Source: CAYLZW01 sp964388085
Lineage (GTDB): Bacteria > Myxococcota > UBA727 > CAYLZW01
NCBI GenBank assembly: GCA_964388085.1
Contig: CAYLZW010000018.1
Location: forward strand, 1 to 39,280
DNA length: 39,280 bases
Direction of reading: 5' to 3'
Shown: in pieces, positions 8,816 to 15,946 of the stretch
How positions within the stretch are numbered: position 1 is the stretch's first letter
Layout of the letters: the number at the start of each line of letters is the position of its first letter
Notes under the pieces: generated by a model
Databases searched by the model: none
Seen by the model: only the letters and a program-made list of their open reading frames with translations
Told to the model about the DNA's origin: nothing
Made by a program: the position numbers and the translations under genes

Positions 8816-10432
8816 TTACGGCAACCCGGCGTCGTCCACCGCTGGCAGCGCCACCGGGCCTCGGTTCTCATTCCCGCCATGCTGCGCGCCACGCGGGTAG
8901 CTCGTCGGAGCCAGGCCCGGCAGATCGGTTCTAATGGCATAGACGCCGCCCATCGCGACGACGATGATCGTGCCGTCCGGCAGCAGATAGACAGCCCGCG
9001 CAGGCCGGACCTCGATGGCGTCAGGATTGGGAAGGTCGATTGACCGGATGTCGCCCGAATCCACATTGATGACGTGCACGCGCAGGGTCCAGTGTCCGAT
9101 CGCCAACTGTAGAGCGCTCGTCGCAACGAGGTTTCGGCCGGCCGCGGCGAGCAGCCACGCGCGGTCGCCGAGGTCTTCGTCCTTGGCCGGCGGCGGGAGC
9201 CGAATAAGCTTGCGAGTTGCCCCATCGGGGGAGAAGACTGCAATGGTTCGCCGCGTCAACAGGTCTGCGGGCCAACGCAGTGTGCATGCGATAGTGTCTT
9301 CGTCCAAGAGGACTGGTCGCGTGCACGCCTTCTCAAGGTACTCCTTGGCGCCAGCGCGATGAACGGATACCCCATCCTCAGAGCGACGCGCACTGACGCG
9401 GCGCATCGCCACCCTGTAACCCCCCAGATCCATCGGTGGACCGTATAGTTCTCTGTCCGAGTAGACCGGCCCATCTGTCGCGCCATCGGCGCCAACGCGC
9501 ATCACCCATTCATCGCCCCGCGCAACCGCATCGGGCTGGATCAATGACACTAGCAGCGCGCCCGGTGTCTCCGCATAAAGGCCGGTCACCGATGGTGAGA
9601 TGTCACCGGATGCAGCCCCGCCAAGCTCCGCGACCGTCCGCCGCATGGAGCACGTCATTTCACTCGCGTGCACCGCGTACACATCATTTGCCATTGCGGC
9701 AGCGAGGACGCCATCGCGTGTTAGCGCAATATTGTCGAACCCGCGCGCCCCAGCCCGAACGATCGGCGTCTCTGTTGCAGCCCCCGTGTTGAAGTCTCCG
9801 ACATAGAAGCCGGAGTTGTAGCCATCCATGTCCATATTCGGAGTAGAATAGGCGAGGTAGTAGTTGCCCTTCTCCCCCACGGCAAGAATCGTCCCCGTCT
9901 CTTCTACAGGCCTGGGAAGTTCATGGCAGTCGACAAGCTCTCCGCTCTGGGCGTCGTAGATTGCCACCGCGACGGACAGTCGAAATCCGAAGACAACGCG
10001 ATCAACCACGGTCAACACGACATCTCGTTCGACACCGTCGATGGTGGTGCGCGTCACGGCGTGATCCTCGTCGCTGCTCCAGTCTAGTTGGCCGTCACCG
10101 AGCTCGACACCCTCGCAGGACGCGCGACGCCACCAGAGCAGCGACAGATCGCGTCCCTCGCCGCCCGTCACCTCTGGGAGGCGATACGGTTCCGGGGGAA
10201 CACCTGTTTCGGGCCCGGCGCCGCAGGTCCAGTCCCAGCCGGCAGGGGCTTCTAGGCCACCATCCCGTGACGTTTCCGGACCGCCTCCATCCGTGGCGCT
10301 AACGGTAGGCTCACAGCCGCACCCCGTGCCGGCGCAGGCCGCCTGAACTACGGCAACAAGGAACACCACAATCGTGGGGCGCAGGTATGTCGTGCCGGCA
10401 ACCGGCCGCCCGCCTAGTTGTCCGCGTTGCAC
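8816..10432 (-). CDS. Secreted or lipid-anchored protein, propeller-like repeats
   Basis: 538 aa from GTG 10432; the frame is open to 10489 but the shorter start gives a short basic N-terminus and hydrophobic core ending in VVQAACAGTGC, a plausible though non-canonical lipobox. The body contains recurring motifs (LTRDGVLAAAMAND, FSPDGATRKLIRL, YLLPDGTIIVVAMGGVYA) that suggest a beta-propeller, but no named family is recognised. It overlaps the upstream gene end by 19 bp and is the last gene of a three-gene operon. Base composition is lower in GC than the neighbours, pointing to a different origin. It converges with the HEAT protein at 11 bp. Confidence 0.6.
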   Translation of the reverse strand: MQRGQLGGRPVAGTTYLRPTIVVFLVAVVQAACAGTGCGCEPTVSATDGGGPETSRDGGLEAPAGWDWTCGAGPETGVPPEPYRLPEVTGGEGRDLSLLWWRRASCEGVELGDGQLDWSSDEDHAVTRTTIDGVERDVVLTVVDRVVFGFRLSVAVAIYDAQSGELVDCHELPRPVEETGTILAVGEKGNYYLAYSTPNMDMDGYNSGFYVGDFNTGAATETPIVRAGARGFDNIALTRDGVLAAAMANDVYAVHASEMTCSMRRTVAELGGAASGDISPSVTGLYAETPGALLVSLIQPDAVARGDEWVMRVGADGATDGPVYSDRELYGPPMDLGGYRVAMRRVSARRSEDGVSVHRAGAKEYLEKACTRPVLLDEDTIACTLRWPADLLTRRTIAVFSPDGATRKLIRLPPPAKDEDLGDRAWLLAAAGRNLVATSALQLAIGHWTLRVHVINVDSGDIRSIDLPNPDAIEVRPARAVYLLPDGTIIVVAMGGVYAIRTDLPGLAPTSYPRGAQHGGNENRGPVALPAVDDAGLP

Positions 10433-11254
10433 GTGAACTTCTCGAATGTCAACGGCGCGCCAAACCCGCTCCCGCCGAGGGCGCCACAAGGGCGCAAGGG
10501 CCGGCCGCTCCGCGAGTCGAAGTCTCGAAACGCTTCACAGAGTGCATCTTCAATCCAGGCGAAATCGTTTGCATCGTTCAAGGCATAGGGAAACACCCCG
10601 TCGGCAAACGGAAGAAACCACGCCTCGCCGTCCCTGACCATAACCCCATGCACACCATCGGCGTTCGGGTGTGAGAAGAGGTCGATCCCTGTGGCGCCAT
10701 CCGGGTTCATCTTGCTGTTGCCGTACAGAGAGGCAATACGCTTCGCCTCTGCCGGTGCCGTGAAGCGCAAGAGCCGCAGACGTCGCGTACCATCAAGCTC
10801 GTTCGGCCAGACGATCATGAACGCACCCGGGTCGGATGCATTGGGCAAGTGTCGGTACCAACCGATCCCGGGCCGAGCGTCCGTCTGGAAGTAGGAGTCC
10901 TTCGCCTGTTGGCTCAGCCACCACTGGCACGGGGTCACGCCGGCTGCGTCGCACCGTTCGGGAACCTCCCATGCAGCGGCGTCGCCCCATTGACCACCCT
11001 GATGGCGCAGCAAGCCAAGCTGTCCATCAAACTCAGTCCTGACCAGGAACAGGTCCCCTTGGTCGCCGACCACCAACGATGGAGATGTGCTGGAATCGTA
11101 TCCAACTGCAGTCGGGGTGCTCCATGTGGTGCCGCTCAGCCTGGTCAGCACAGTCCGATATCAAGCCATTCACGGCACCAGCGTCACGACCAGCGATTGC
11201 TGCCACGACGGTCGACAGCAGCATCAGCGCCAGGCGCTCGTTCCTGACGCCCAT
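10414..11254 (-). pseudogene. Secreted protein gene, probable single frameshift
   Basis: ATG 11254 has a good ribosome site (AAGGGGG) and encodes a clean signal peptide (MGVRNERLAL, hydrophobic core, cleavage after VAAIAGRDAGA). That frame runs on only to 11033 in an unlikely sequence. From about 11160 the adjacent frame becomes convincing (GTTWSTPTAVG, then LVVGDQGDLFLVRTEF) and stays open to the stop at 10414, but it has a TGA just upstream of its first GTG (11151). Removing one base near 11150-11165 would join the two into a ~280-aa exported protein. Either a true mutation or a sequencing error. No family recognised; Trp- and Cys-containing, probably extracytoplasmic like its two neighbours. 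Confidence 0.6.
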
Positions 11255-11267
11255 CACTTCGCCCCCT

Positions 11268-11648
11268 TCAGGCGAAAACACGGTTCTTAAGCTCCCTCTT
11301 CCGATCTCTCATCGCGGCTTTCGAACGGCCCTGCGCCACTAGATCCGATTTGAGCTCCTCCCAGGCGCGCAGATACTCTGCCTGCCGGTCGATGACGTCC
11401 CCCTCGACCGACGGAGATGGGTGAGGTCCTTCCAAACGCGCCCGCACCCACGCCGGAGGCGGGTCCGCCACGCCAAGCTCCTGCGGGGACACGCGTAGCC
11501 GCGCTCGCTGCTCCGGAGTGAGCTCCGTGTATGAAGAAGAGCCACCTAGGGCGCCGGTTGGAGCGTCAGTTTCCTCCGCAGCGAGAGCAACGGCTCCCGT
11601 CCACGCGGCGCCGGCAGCGATAACGAGCGCAGCAACCTGAATTCGCAT
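11268..11648 (-). CDS. Small exported protein, unknown
   Basis: 126 aa from ATG 11648, preceded by GGGGGA. A signal peptide is clear (MRIQVAALVIAAGAAW, cleavage about ALA-AE). The mature part is helical and charged (LTPEQRARLRVS, then a C-terminal Lys/Arg-rich helix RDRKRELKNRV). No family recognised; a periplasmic helper for the two exported proteins encoded downstream is possible but unproven. It is the first gene of the operon driven from the promoter at 11707-11736, and its stop is 13 bp before the next start. Confidence 0.65.
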   Translation of the reverse strand: MRIQVAALVIAAGAAWTGAVALAAEETDAPTGALGGSSSYTELTPEQRARLRVSPQELGVADPPPAWVRARLEGPHPSPSVEGDVIDRQAEYLRAWEELKSDLVAQGRSKAAMRDRKRELKNRVFA

Positions 11649-11706
11649 TGTTCCCCCATGCGCGCCGGAAAGCACCTTGCGCGGCGCTTGATCGCGGTAC
11701 AATTGC

Positions 11707-11736
11707 ACTATACGGCACTTGGCCGGAACGGGTCAA
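11707..11736 (-). promoter_or_regulatory. Sigma70-type promoter of the three-gene secreted operon
   Basis: On the minus strand TTGACC (11736-11731) and TATAGT (11712-11707) are separated by 18 bp, a near-consensus pair that stands out in GC-rich DNA. It would start a ~50-nt leader before ATG 11648. Confidence 0.6.
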
Positions 11737-11785
11737 GCCCGGCCTGCCGCCCGTGCGGATTTCGATGACGCGAACTACTGGAAGG

Positions 11786-13408
11786 TCAAGCCGCTGGGCG
11801 CAGCGGCGTCGTCGGCGCCTGCTTGCTGCGACGATCGACAACCGGATCCACGCGCAGGATACCGCGCCGATCGACGACGATACGGTAGCGCGTCAAATAG
11901 CGCTCGCCCGTGGTCTGGTCGGCGGCCACCAGCACCAGGTTCAAATGATAGACCTTCGGCATCTCCTGCGACACGAAGCGTCCGCTGCTGTCGTCGTAGA
12001 AGGAGACGTGATCGAGCGGGTCGTCGAGCCGCTTGATGAAGTCGTTCACGCTCAGGCGAAAGAGCTCCATGACGCCGAAGCCCTCGGGCACCGCGTCCTC
12101 GGGGTCCTGCTCCACCTCGATGGTGCGGCGGTAATGAATGACCTGCTCGAGCTCGGGCGTGACGCCGCGGACCGTGCGGTTCTTCACGCGTAGGCGCTGT
12201 ACGTCCGCGGGGATGGCCTCTTCCCCGACGTACTGAAAACGCTCGGAGGCGCGGCCCGAGAAGCGGCCGAGGCCCACGCGGCGGAGCGCGTCGCCGACGA
12301 TCTTGCGATTGTAATCGAACTTCAAGAGCCGCTTCGCGAGGATGGCGCGCGTCCACTCCTTGATGCGGTCCTTCAGGATGTAGGCGCCCACCGCCAGCGC
12401 GAGGAAATAGATGCCGTCGCTGCTGGTCCATTTGCCGGTCCAGAGCGGTAGCGCGGCGAGCGTCGCCCACGTCGCTGCGAGGCCGGCCGCCACCATCGCG
12501 GCCGCGTTCGTGACGAAGGGATCGCGCGCCGACAAGCGCGTGTTCAAATAGAGCGAGCGCTGCAGCTCCTTCTTCAGGAGCCCGAGGCGATAGGCATAAT
12601 ATTCGGGGCTGTTCGCCCAGGGCACCGCGAAGCCCTGCTCCCGGCGACGTTCGTTCACGCTCTCGGCCGTGTGCGCGATGCGCAGGCGTAAGCGCGCGGC
12701 CAGGCCGCTGCCGTCTCGCAGCCAGGCCGTGCCGTCGATCTGCTGCCCGAGGCTCGAGAGCTCCTCGTCGACGATCGCGCAGGCGTACTCCTCGGCGAAG
12801 GCGAGCGAGTCGAACACGTGCTGCGGCGCCACCGCGCGAAAGGCGATGGCCTTCGCGCGCACGCGGCGCAGCGTGCCGAGGGCGCTCAGCGCGTCGCTGC
12901 AGAACTCGGTGACGCGCCCCTCGAGGAGGCTCGCCAAGCTGGCGCCCACGGACACGGCCTCTTCATCACCGCCGAGCAGCCCGCGCAGGTGATCACCCTC
13001 GCGCTGCGTGGCGTCGGCGATCTCGGCGCCGAGCATCTGCGCCAGCGACGAGAGCGTGTCACCGTCGGGCGCGTTCTCTTGCAAGAGCGCCTGCAACTGC
13101 TTGCGCAAGATGGCGGCCGGGTTCGCCGGGTGCTTCAGGTCGTGCAGCGACGAGAGCGACAGCCCCGTCGAGGTGAGCCGCAGGTACGCCTGGCCGTCGC
13201 GATAGAAGTCCGCGCGCGAGAAGCTCTCGGGCCCGATGCCGAAGCTGCGCGGCAGGTAGAAGTAGAGGTCGAGCTCGTGCTTCGAGAGCGCGCCGGGCGG
13301 CGGCAGCGGGAACACCTGCCGCACCTCGAGCGTGCGGCGGTCGCGCGCCTTGACGACGGGGAACACGCGCCGGCGCGCGCTGGCGGGCGTTACGCGCGCG
13401 GCAACCAC
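11786..13408 (-). CDS. Membrane protein coupled to the sensor gene, unknown
   Basis: 540 aa. Residues 1-295 form a soluble mixed/helical region. Two close membrane helices follow at about 302-350 (NAAAMVAAGLAATWATLAAL and GIYFLALAVGAYIL), then a ~190-residue C-terminal cytosolic domain rich in charged residues and beta strands (EQVIHYRRTIEVEQ, YHLNLVLVAAD). No family recognised. The start overlaps the end of the sensor gene by 19 bp, implying translational coupling and a common task, perhaps as output or partner of the sensor. Confidence 0.68.
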   Translation of the reverse strand: MVAARVTPASARRRVFPVVKARDRRTLEVRQVFPLPPPGALSKHELDLYFYLPRSFGIGPESFSRADFYRDGQAYLRLTSTGLSLSSLHDLKHPANPAAILRKQLQALLQENAPDGDTLSSLAQMLGAEIADATQREGDHLRGLLGGDEEAVSVGASLASLLEGRVTEFCSDALSALGTLRRVRAKAIAFRAVAPQHVFDSLAFAEEYACAIVDEELSSLGQQIDGTAWLRDGSGLAARLRLRIAHTAESVNERRREQGFAVPWANSPEYYAYRLGLLKKELQRSLYLNTRLSARDPFVTNAAAMVAAGLAATWATLAALPLWTGKWTSSDGIYFLALAVGAYILKDRIKEWTRAILAKRLLKFDYNRKIVGDALRRVGLGRFSGRASERFQYVGEEAIPADVQRLRVKNRTVRGVTPELEQVIHYRRTIEVEQDPEDAVPEGFGVMELFRLSVNDFIKRLDDPLDHVSFYDDSSGRFVSQEMPKVYHLNLVLVAADQTTGERYLTRYRIVVDRRGILRVDPVVDRRSKQAPTTPLRPAA

Positions 13409-14880
13409 AGCGTGGCCTCCCCCGACTCGACCTCGAGCCTGCCGCCGAGCGGCTCCACCAGCGGCCTGACGCGCGCGATGACGTCGCTGGGCGGCGCGGC
13501 GTCGAGGGCCAAGGCCACGCGCGTGTCCTGCACCTCGATGTCGAGGCTGAGCTTGCCCGGCCGGCCGCCGAAGGACACCGCGCAGCCGGTCAGCGTCGTC
13601 AAGAGCGCCGCCGCCAGGCGTCCGTCCGCGTCGGCGAGCTGCACCACCGGCAGATCCACGGGCGCGTCGAGCTCGATGCCGGCGCCCCCGAGCGAGCGCG
13701 TGGCCTCCTCGCGCACCTCGGCGACGAGGTCCGCGAGGGCGCGCGAGCGCACGGCCTCCACGTCGGGCAGGAGCGCGGTGCCCGTCACCTCGCTCGGCCC
13801 CAGCATGAGCCCGAGCGGCGCCGAGCCCGGGCGCTTCAGCACGAACACCCGCACGCTCGTCTGGCGCCCGGCGCTGGCCTTCAAGAGCACGGCCTCGGGC
13901 TGGCCCTCGTCCTCGGCCTGCTTGAGCGCGGCCTGAAAGGCGACGTCGTCGAACATCTCGCGGATGCGCTGTCCGGCGCCGGGGCCCTCGACGTCCAGCA
14001 GCTTGCGCGCGGCGCCGTTCAGCGCGATGACGTCGCCGTCCACCTGGAACACCACCACCGGCGTGTCGAGCACGTCGACGAGCTGCACCATCATGGCCTC
14101 GCCGGCGCCGCTCGTCGCCATACGACGACGGATCTCCGCCGCCAGCGCCAGCAGGGAGCGGCCGAGATCGCCGATCTCGTCGTCGCGCTTGACGTCGGCC
14201 TGCGCGCCGAAGTCACCGGCCGCGAGCTTCTCGGCCACCGAGCGCAGCCGCACGAGCGGGCGCACGAGCACGAGGGCCGCGAGCAGCGAGAGGCCGAAGG
14301 CGAGGCTGATGGCCACCGCCTGCGCGTTGCCGAGGAAGCGCACGGTCTCGTTGGTGACGTCGCTGAGCGTGTCCACGCGGCGCGCGATGCGCAGCACCGG
14401 CTGCTGCGAGGCAGGGTCCGCGGGCAGCCGCACGGCGACGTAGAGCGTGTCGATGCCGGTGGTCTCCGAGACCCGATGCGCGACGCCCACGCCCGTGCGC
14501 AGGCTGAGCGAGGTCACGGTGTCGGGCACGGGCTCGTCCTCGAGGGAGCGCGCCTGGACCACCTCGGGCCGGTCGGCGTGCGAGCGCAGGTCGGCGCGCT
14601 CGGCGTGCGTCTCGAACAGCACCTCGCCGCTCGGCGCGATCACCGTCAGGCGCTCGGGCGTGAGGGCCGCCAGCCGCTCGAGCTCGTCGTGCTGCCGGTT
14701 TGGCGGCGCCGCGGCGATGAGGCGCGCCATGCGCCGCCCACGCTCGGCGAGGCGCGTGGCGCTCTCGCGGATGAGCTGCTCGCTCAGCTCCTGGCGCAGG
14801 TAGAAGAAGGTCGGGACCGCGCCTACCGCGACCACCGCGAGGTAGGACAGGAGCACTTTGAGGGGGAGAGGTAACCGCAT
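13390..14880 (-). CDS. HAMP/PAS transmembrane sensor with degenerate kinase module
   Basis: 496 aa from ATG 14880 (the frame upstream is not protein-like). Helix 1 is at residues 7-27, a periplasmic loop of ~160 residues follows, helix 2 is at 188-210 and a HAMP linker at about 207-258 (VRPLVRLRSVAEKLAAGDFG). Residues 265-350 look like a PAS domain. The C-terminus resembles the edge of a histidine-kinase ATPase domain (LAAALLTTLTGCAVSF where LLNLLDNAIKY is usual; GGRLEVESGEATLWLP at the end), but there is no H-box, the N-box asparagines are gone and no G-box is seen. It should sense a periplasmic or membrane signal without phosphorylating itself. Overlaps the following membrane-protein gene. 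Confidence 0.75.
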   Translation of the reverse strand: MRLPLPLKVLLSYLAVVAVGAVPTFFYLRQELSEQLIRESATRLAERGRRMARLIAAAPPNRQHDELERLAALTPERLTVIAPSGEVLFETHAERADLRSHADRPEVVQARSLEDEPVPDTVTSLSLRTGVGVAHRVSETTGIDTLYVAVRLPADPASQQPVLRIARRVDTLSDVTNETVRFLGNAQAVAISLAFGLSLLAALVLVRPLVRLRSVAEKLAAGDFGAQADVKRDDEIGDLGRSLLALAAEIRRRMATSGAGEAMMVQLVDVLDTPVVVFQVDGDVIALNGAARKLLDVEGPGAGQRIREMFDDVAFQAALKQAEDEGQPEAVLLKASAGRQTSVRVFVLKRPGSAPLGLMLGPSEVTGTALLPDVEAVRSRALADLVAEVREEATRSLGGAGIELDAPVDLPVVQLADADGRLAAALLTTLTGCAVSFGGRPGKLSLDIEVQDTRVALALDAAPPSDVIARVRPLVEPLGGRLEVESGEATLWLPRA

Positions 14881-15194
14881 ACTCGTGACAGGATCCGCCT
14901 GGCGCGGCGCGATCGGCGCGCCAACCGTCCATGATAAGGGGTTCGGGCGCGAACGCGAAAGTTTGCCTCTGCCCTCTGCCCTTTCGCGATCGCGGCGAAC
15001 CACGGGGCATGGGCACAGGGCATGCGCCCAGGCCATGGCGGCAGGGCATGGCGGCAGTCCCGTGGTGCCCTTTCGGACATCCCGGGCTTGCCAGCCCTTC
15101 CCGCACCGGCTACGTGACCGAGGTCCATCGTGTCCGCTTGGCGGCCGCGAGCCCCTGGCTCAGGCACAGGCTCAGCAACGGAGAGCTCCGCATC
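14881..15194 (+). other. Intergenic region between the sensor gene and rpsR
   Basis: Divergent control region, 314 bp, no gene. It holds several short repeats: CTCTGCC twice near 14976, CATGGCGGCAG at 15034-15044 and again at 15047-15057, further GGGCATG words between 15003 and 15050, and GGCTCAG twice near 15157-15175. These could fold an rpsR leader but no known ribosomal-protein leader is recognised. No consensus promoter seen. Confidence 0.45.
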
Positions 15195-15434
15195 ATGGCT
15201 TCTCGCACCCTCGGCCGCACCCGGCGCCGCCTGCAGGACTTCTTCCTGCAGAACAAAGACCAGCCCATCGACTACCGGAACGCGGAGACCCTCCGTCGCT
15301 TCCTCTCGCCCGAGGGCAAGATCCTCCCCGCGCGCCGCACCGGCCTCACGGCCGTGCACCAGCGCAAGGTCACGCGGGCCATCAAGCGCGCCCGCGCCAT
15401 TGGCCTGCTGCCGTTCACGAACCACGACGCCTGA
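15195..15434 (+). CDS. rpsR: 30S ribosomal protein S18
   Basis: 79 aa from ATG 15195 with GGAGAG about 9 bp upstream. S18 hallmarks are IDYRNAETLRRFLSPEGKILPARRTGLTA (residues 25-53) and KRARAIGLLPF near the end, with the basic helix that binds 16S rRNA beside S6. It has no cysteine, so it is the zinc-free form. Bacterial rpsR usually lies between rpsF and rplI; here it stands alone, so a second copy in that operon elsewhere is possible. A hairpin terminator follows. Confidence 0.93.
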   Translation: MASRTLGRTRRRLQDFFLQNKDQPIDYRNAETLRRFLSPEGKILPARRTGLTAVHQRKVTRAIKRARAIGLLPFTNHDA

Positions 15435-15458
15435 GCCGCCGCGCGGCTTCGCTCGTTC

Positions 15459-15491
15459 AGCCCGCAGGCGCCCTCGCGTCCGCGGGCTTTC
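15459..15491 (+). terminator. Terminator after rpsR
   Basis: AGCCCGC (15459-15465) pairs with GCGGGCT (15482-15488), followed by TT and CT. It lies 24 bp past the rpsR stop. Confidence 0.65.
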
Positions 15492-15599
15492 TGCCTTGTG
15501 GCAGCGGCGTCCTGCTCCGTCCGGCTCCGTCCGGCTCCACCAGGCGCCAGGGTGGTTTGCTTTACCCCGTCCTCCGACCCGTGGTAGCAAAAGCTCGCG

Positions 15600-15938
15600 A
15601 TGCGCCCGCGCAATCTCCTGCTCGTCTCTGCCGCCCTCGCGGTAGGCATCGCCACCTACGCGCTGCTGGCGCCGTCGGGCCTGCCCAAGCTGCGCGCCAA
15701 GCAGCAGGACCTCCAGAAGCTCCAGGCCGACGTGGCGCTGCTCGAGCGCGACAACGCGCTGCTGCTGAGCCAGGCGAGCTCGCTGCGGGACGACGCGCCC
15801 GAGGCGGCCATCTACCTCGAGGACGCCGCCCGCGAAGAGCTGGGTTGGGTGAGGCCCGACGAGCACGTGCTGCTGCTCTCGAGCGGCGCCGAGGACGAGC
15901 GCGCCGCAGCTGACGGCGCGCAGCGGGAGGCGCCCTGA
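15600..15938 (+). CDS. FtsB/DivIC-family septum protein
   Basis: 112 aa. One N-terminal membrane helix (LLLVSAALAVGIATYALL, residues 6-23), then a coiled coil with heptad leucines (KQQDLQKLQADVALLERDNALLL) and a conserved tail containing AAREELGWVRPDEHVLLL, the signature of the FtsB/DivIC family. Such proteins bridge FtsL and FtsQ and activate septal peptidoglycan synthesis. The coiled coil would lie in the periplasm. No obvious ribosome site. It is followed at 8 bp by a diguanylate cyclase gene, hence probably co-transcribed. Confidence 0.85.
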   Translation: MRPRNLLLVSAALAVGIATYALLAPSGLPKLRAKQQDLQKLQADVALLERDNALLLSQASSLRDDAPEAAIYLEDAAREELGWVRPDEHVLLLSSGAEDERAAADGAQREAP

Positions 15939-15946
15939 CCGGACGT

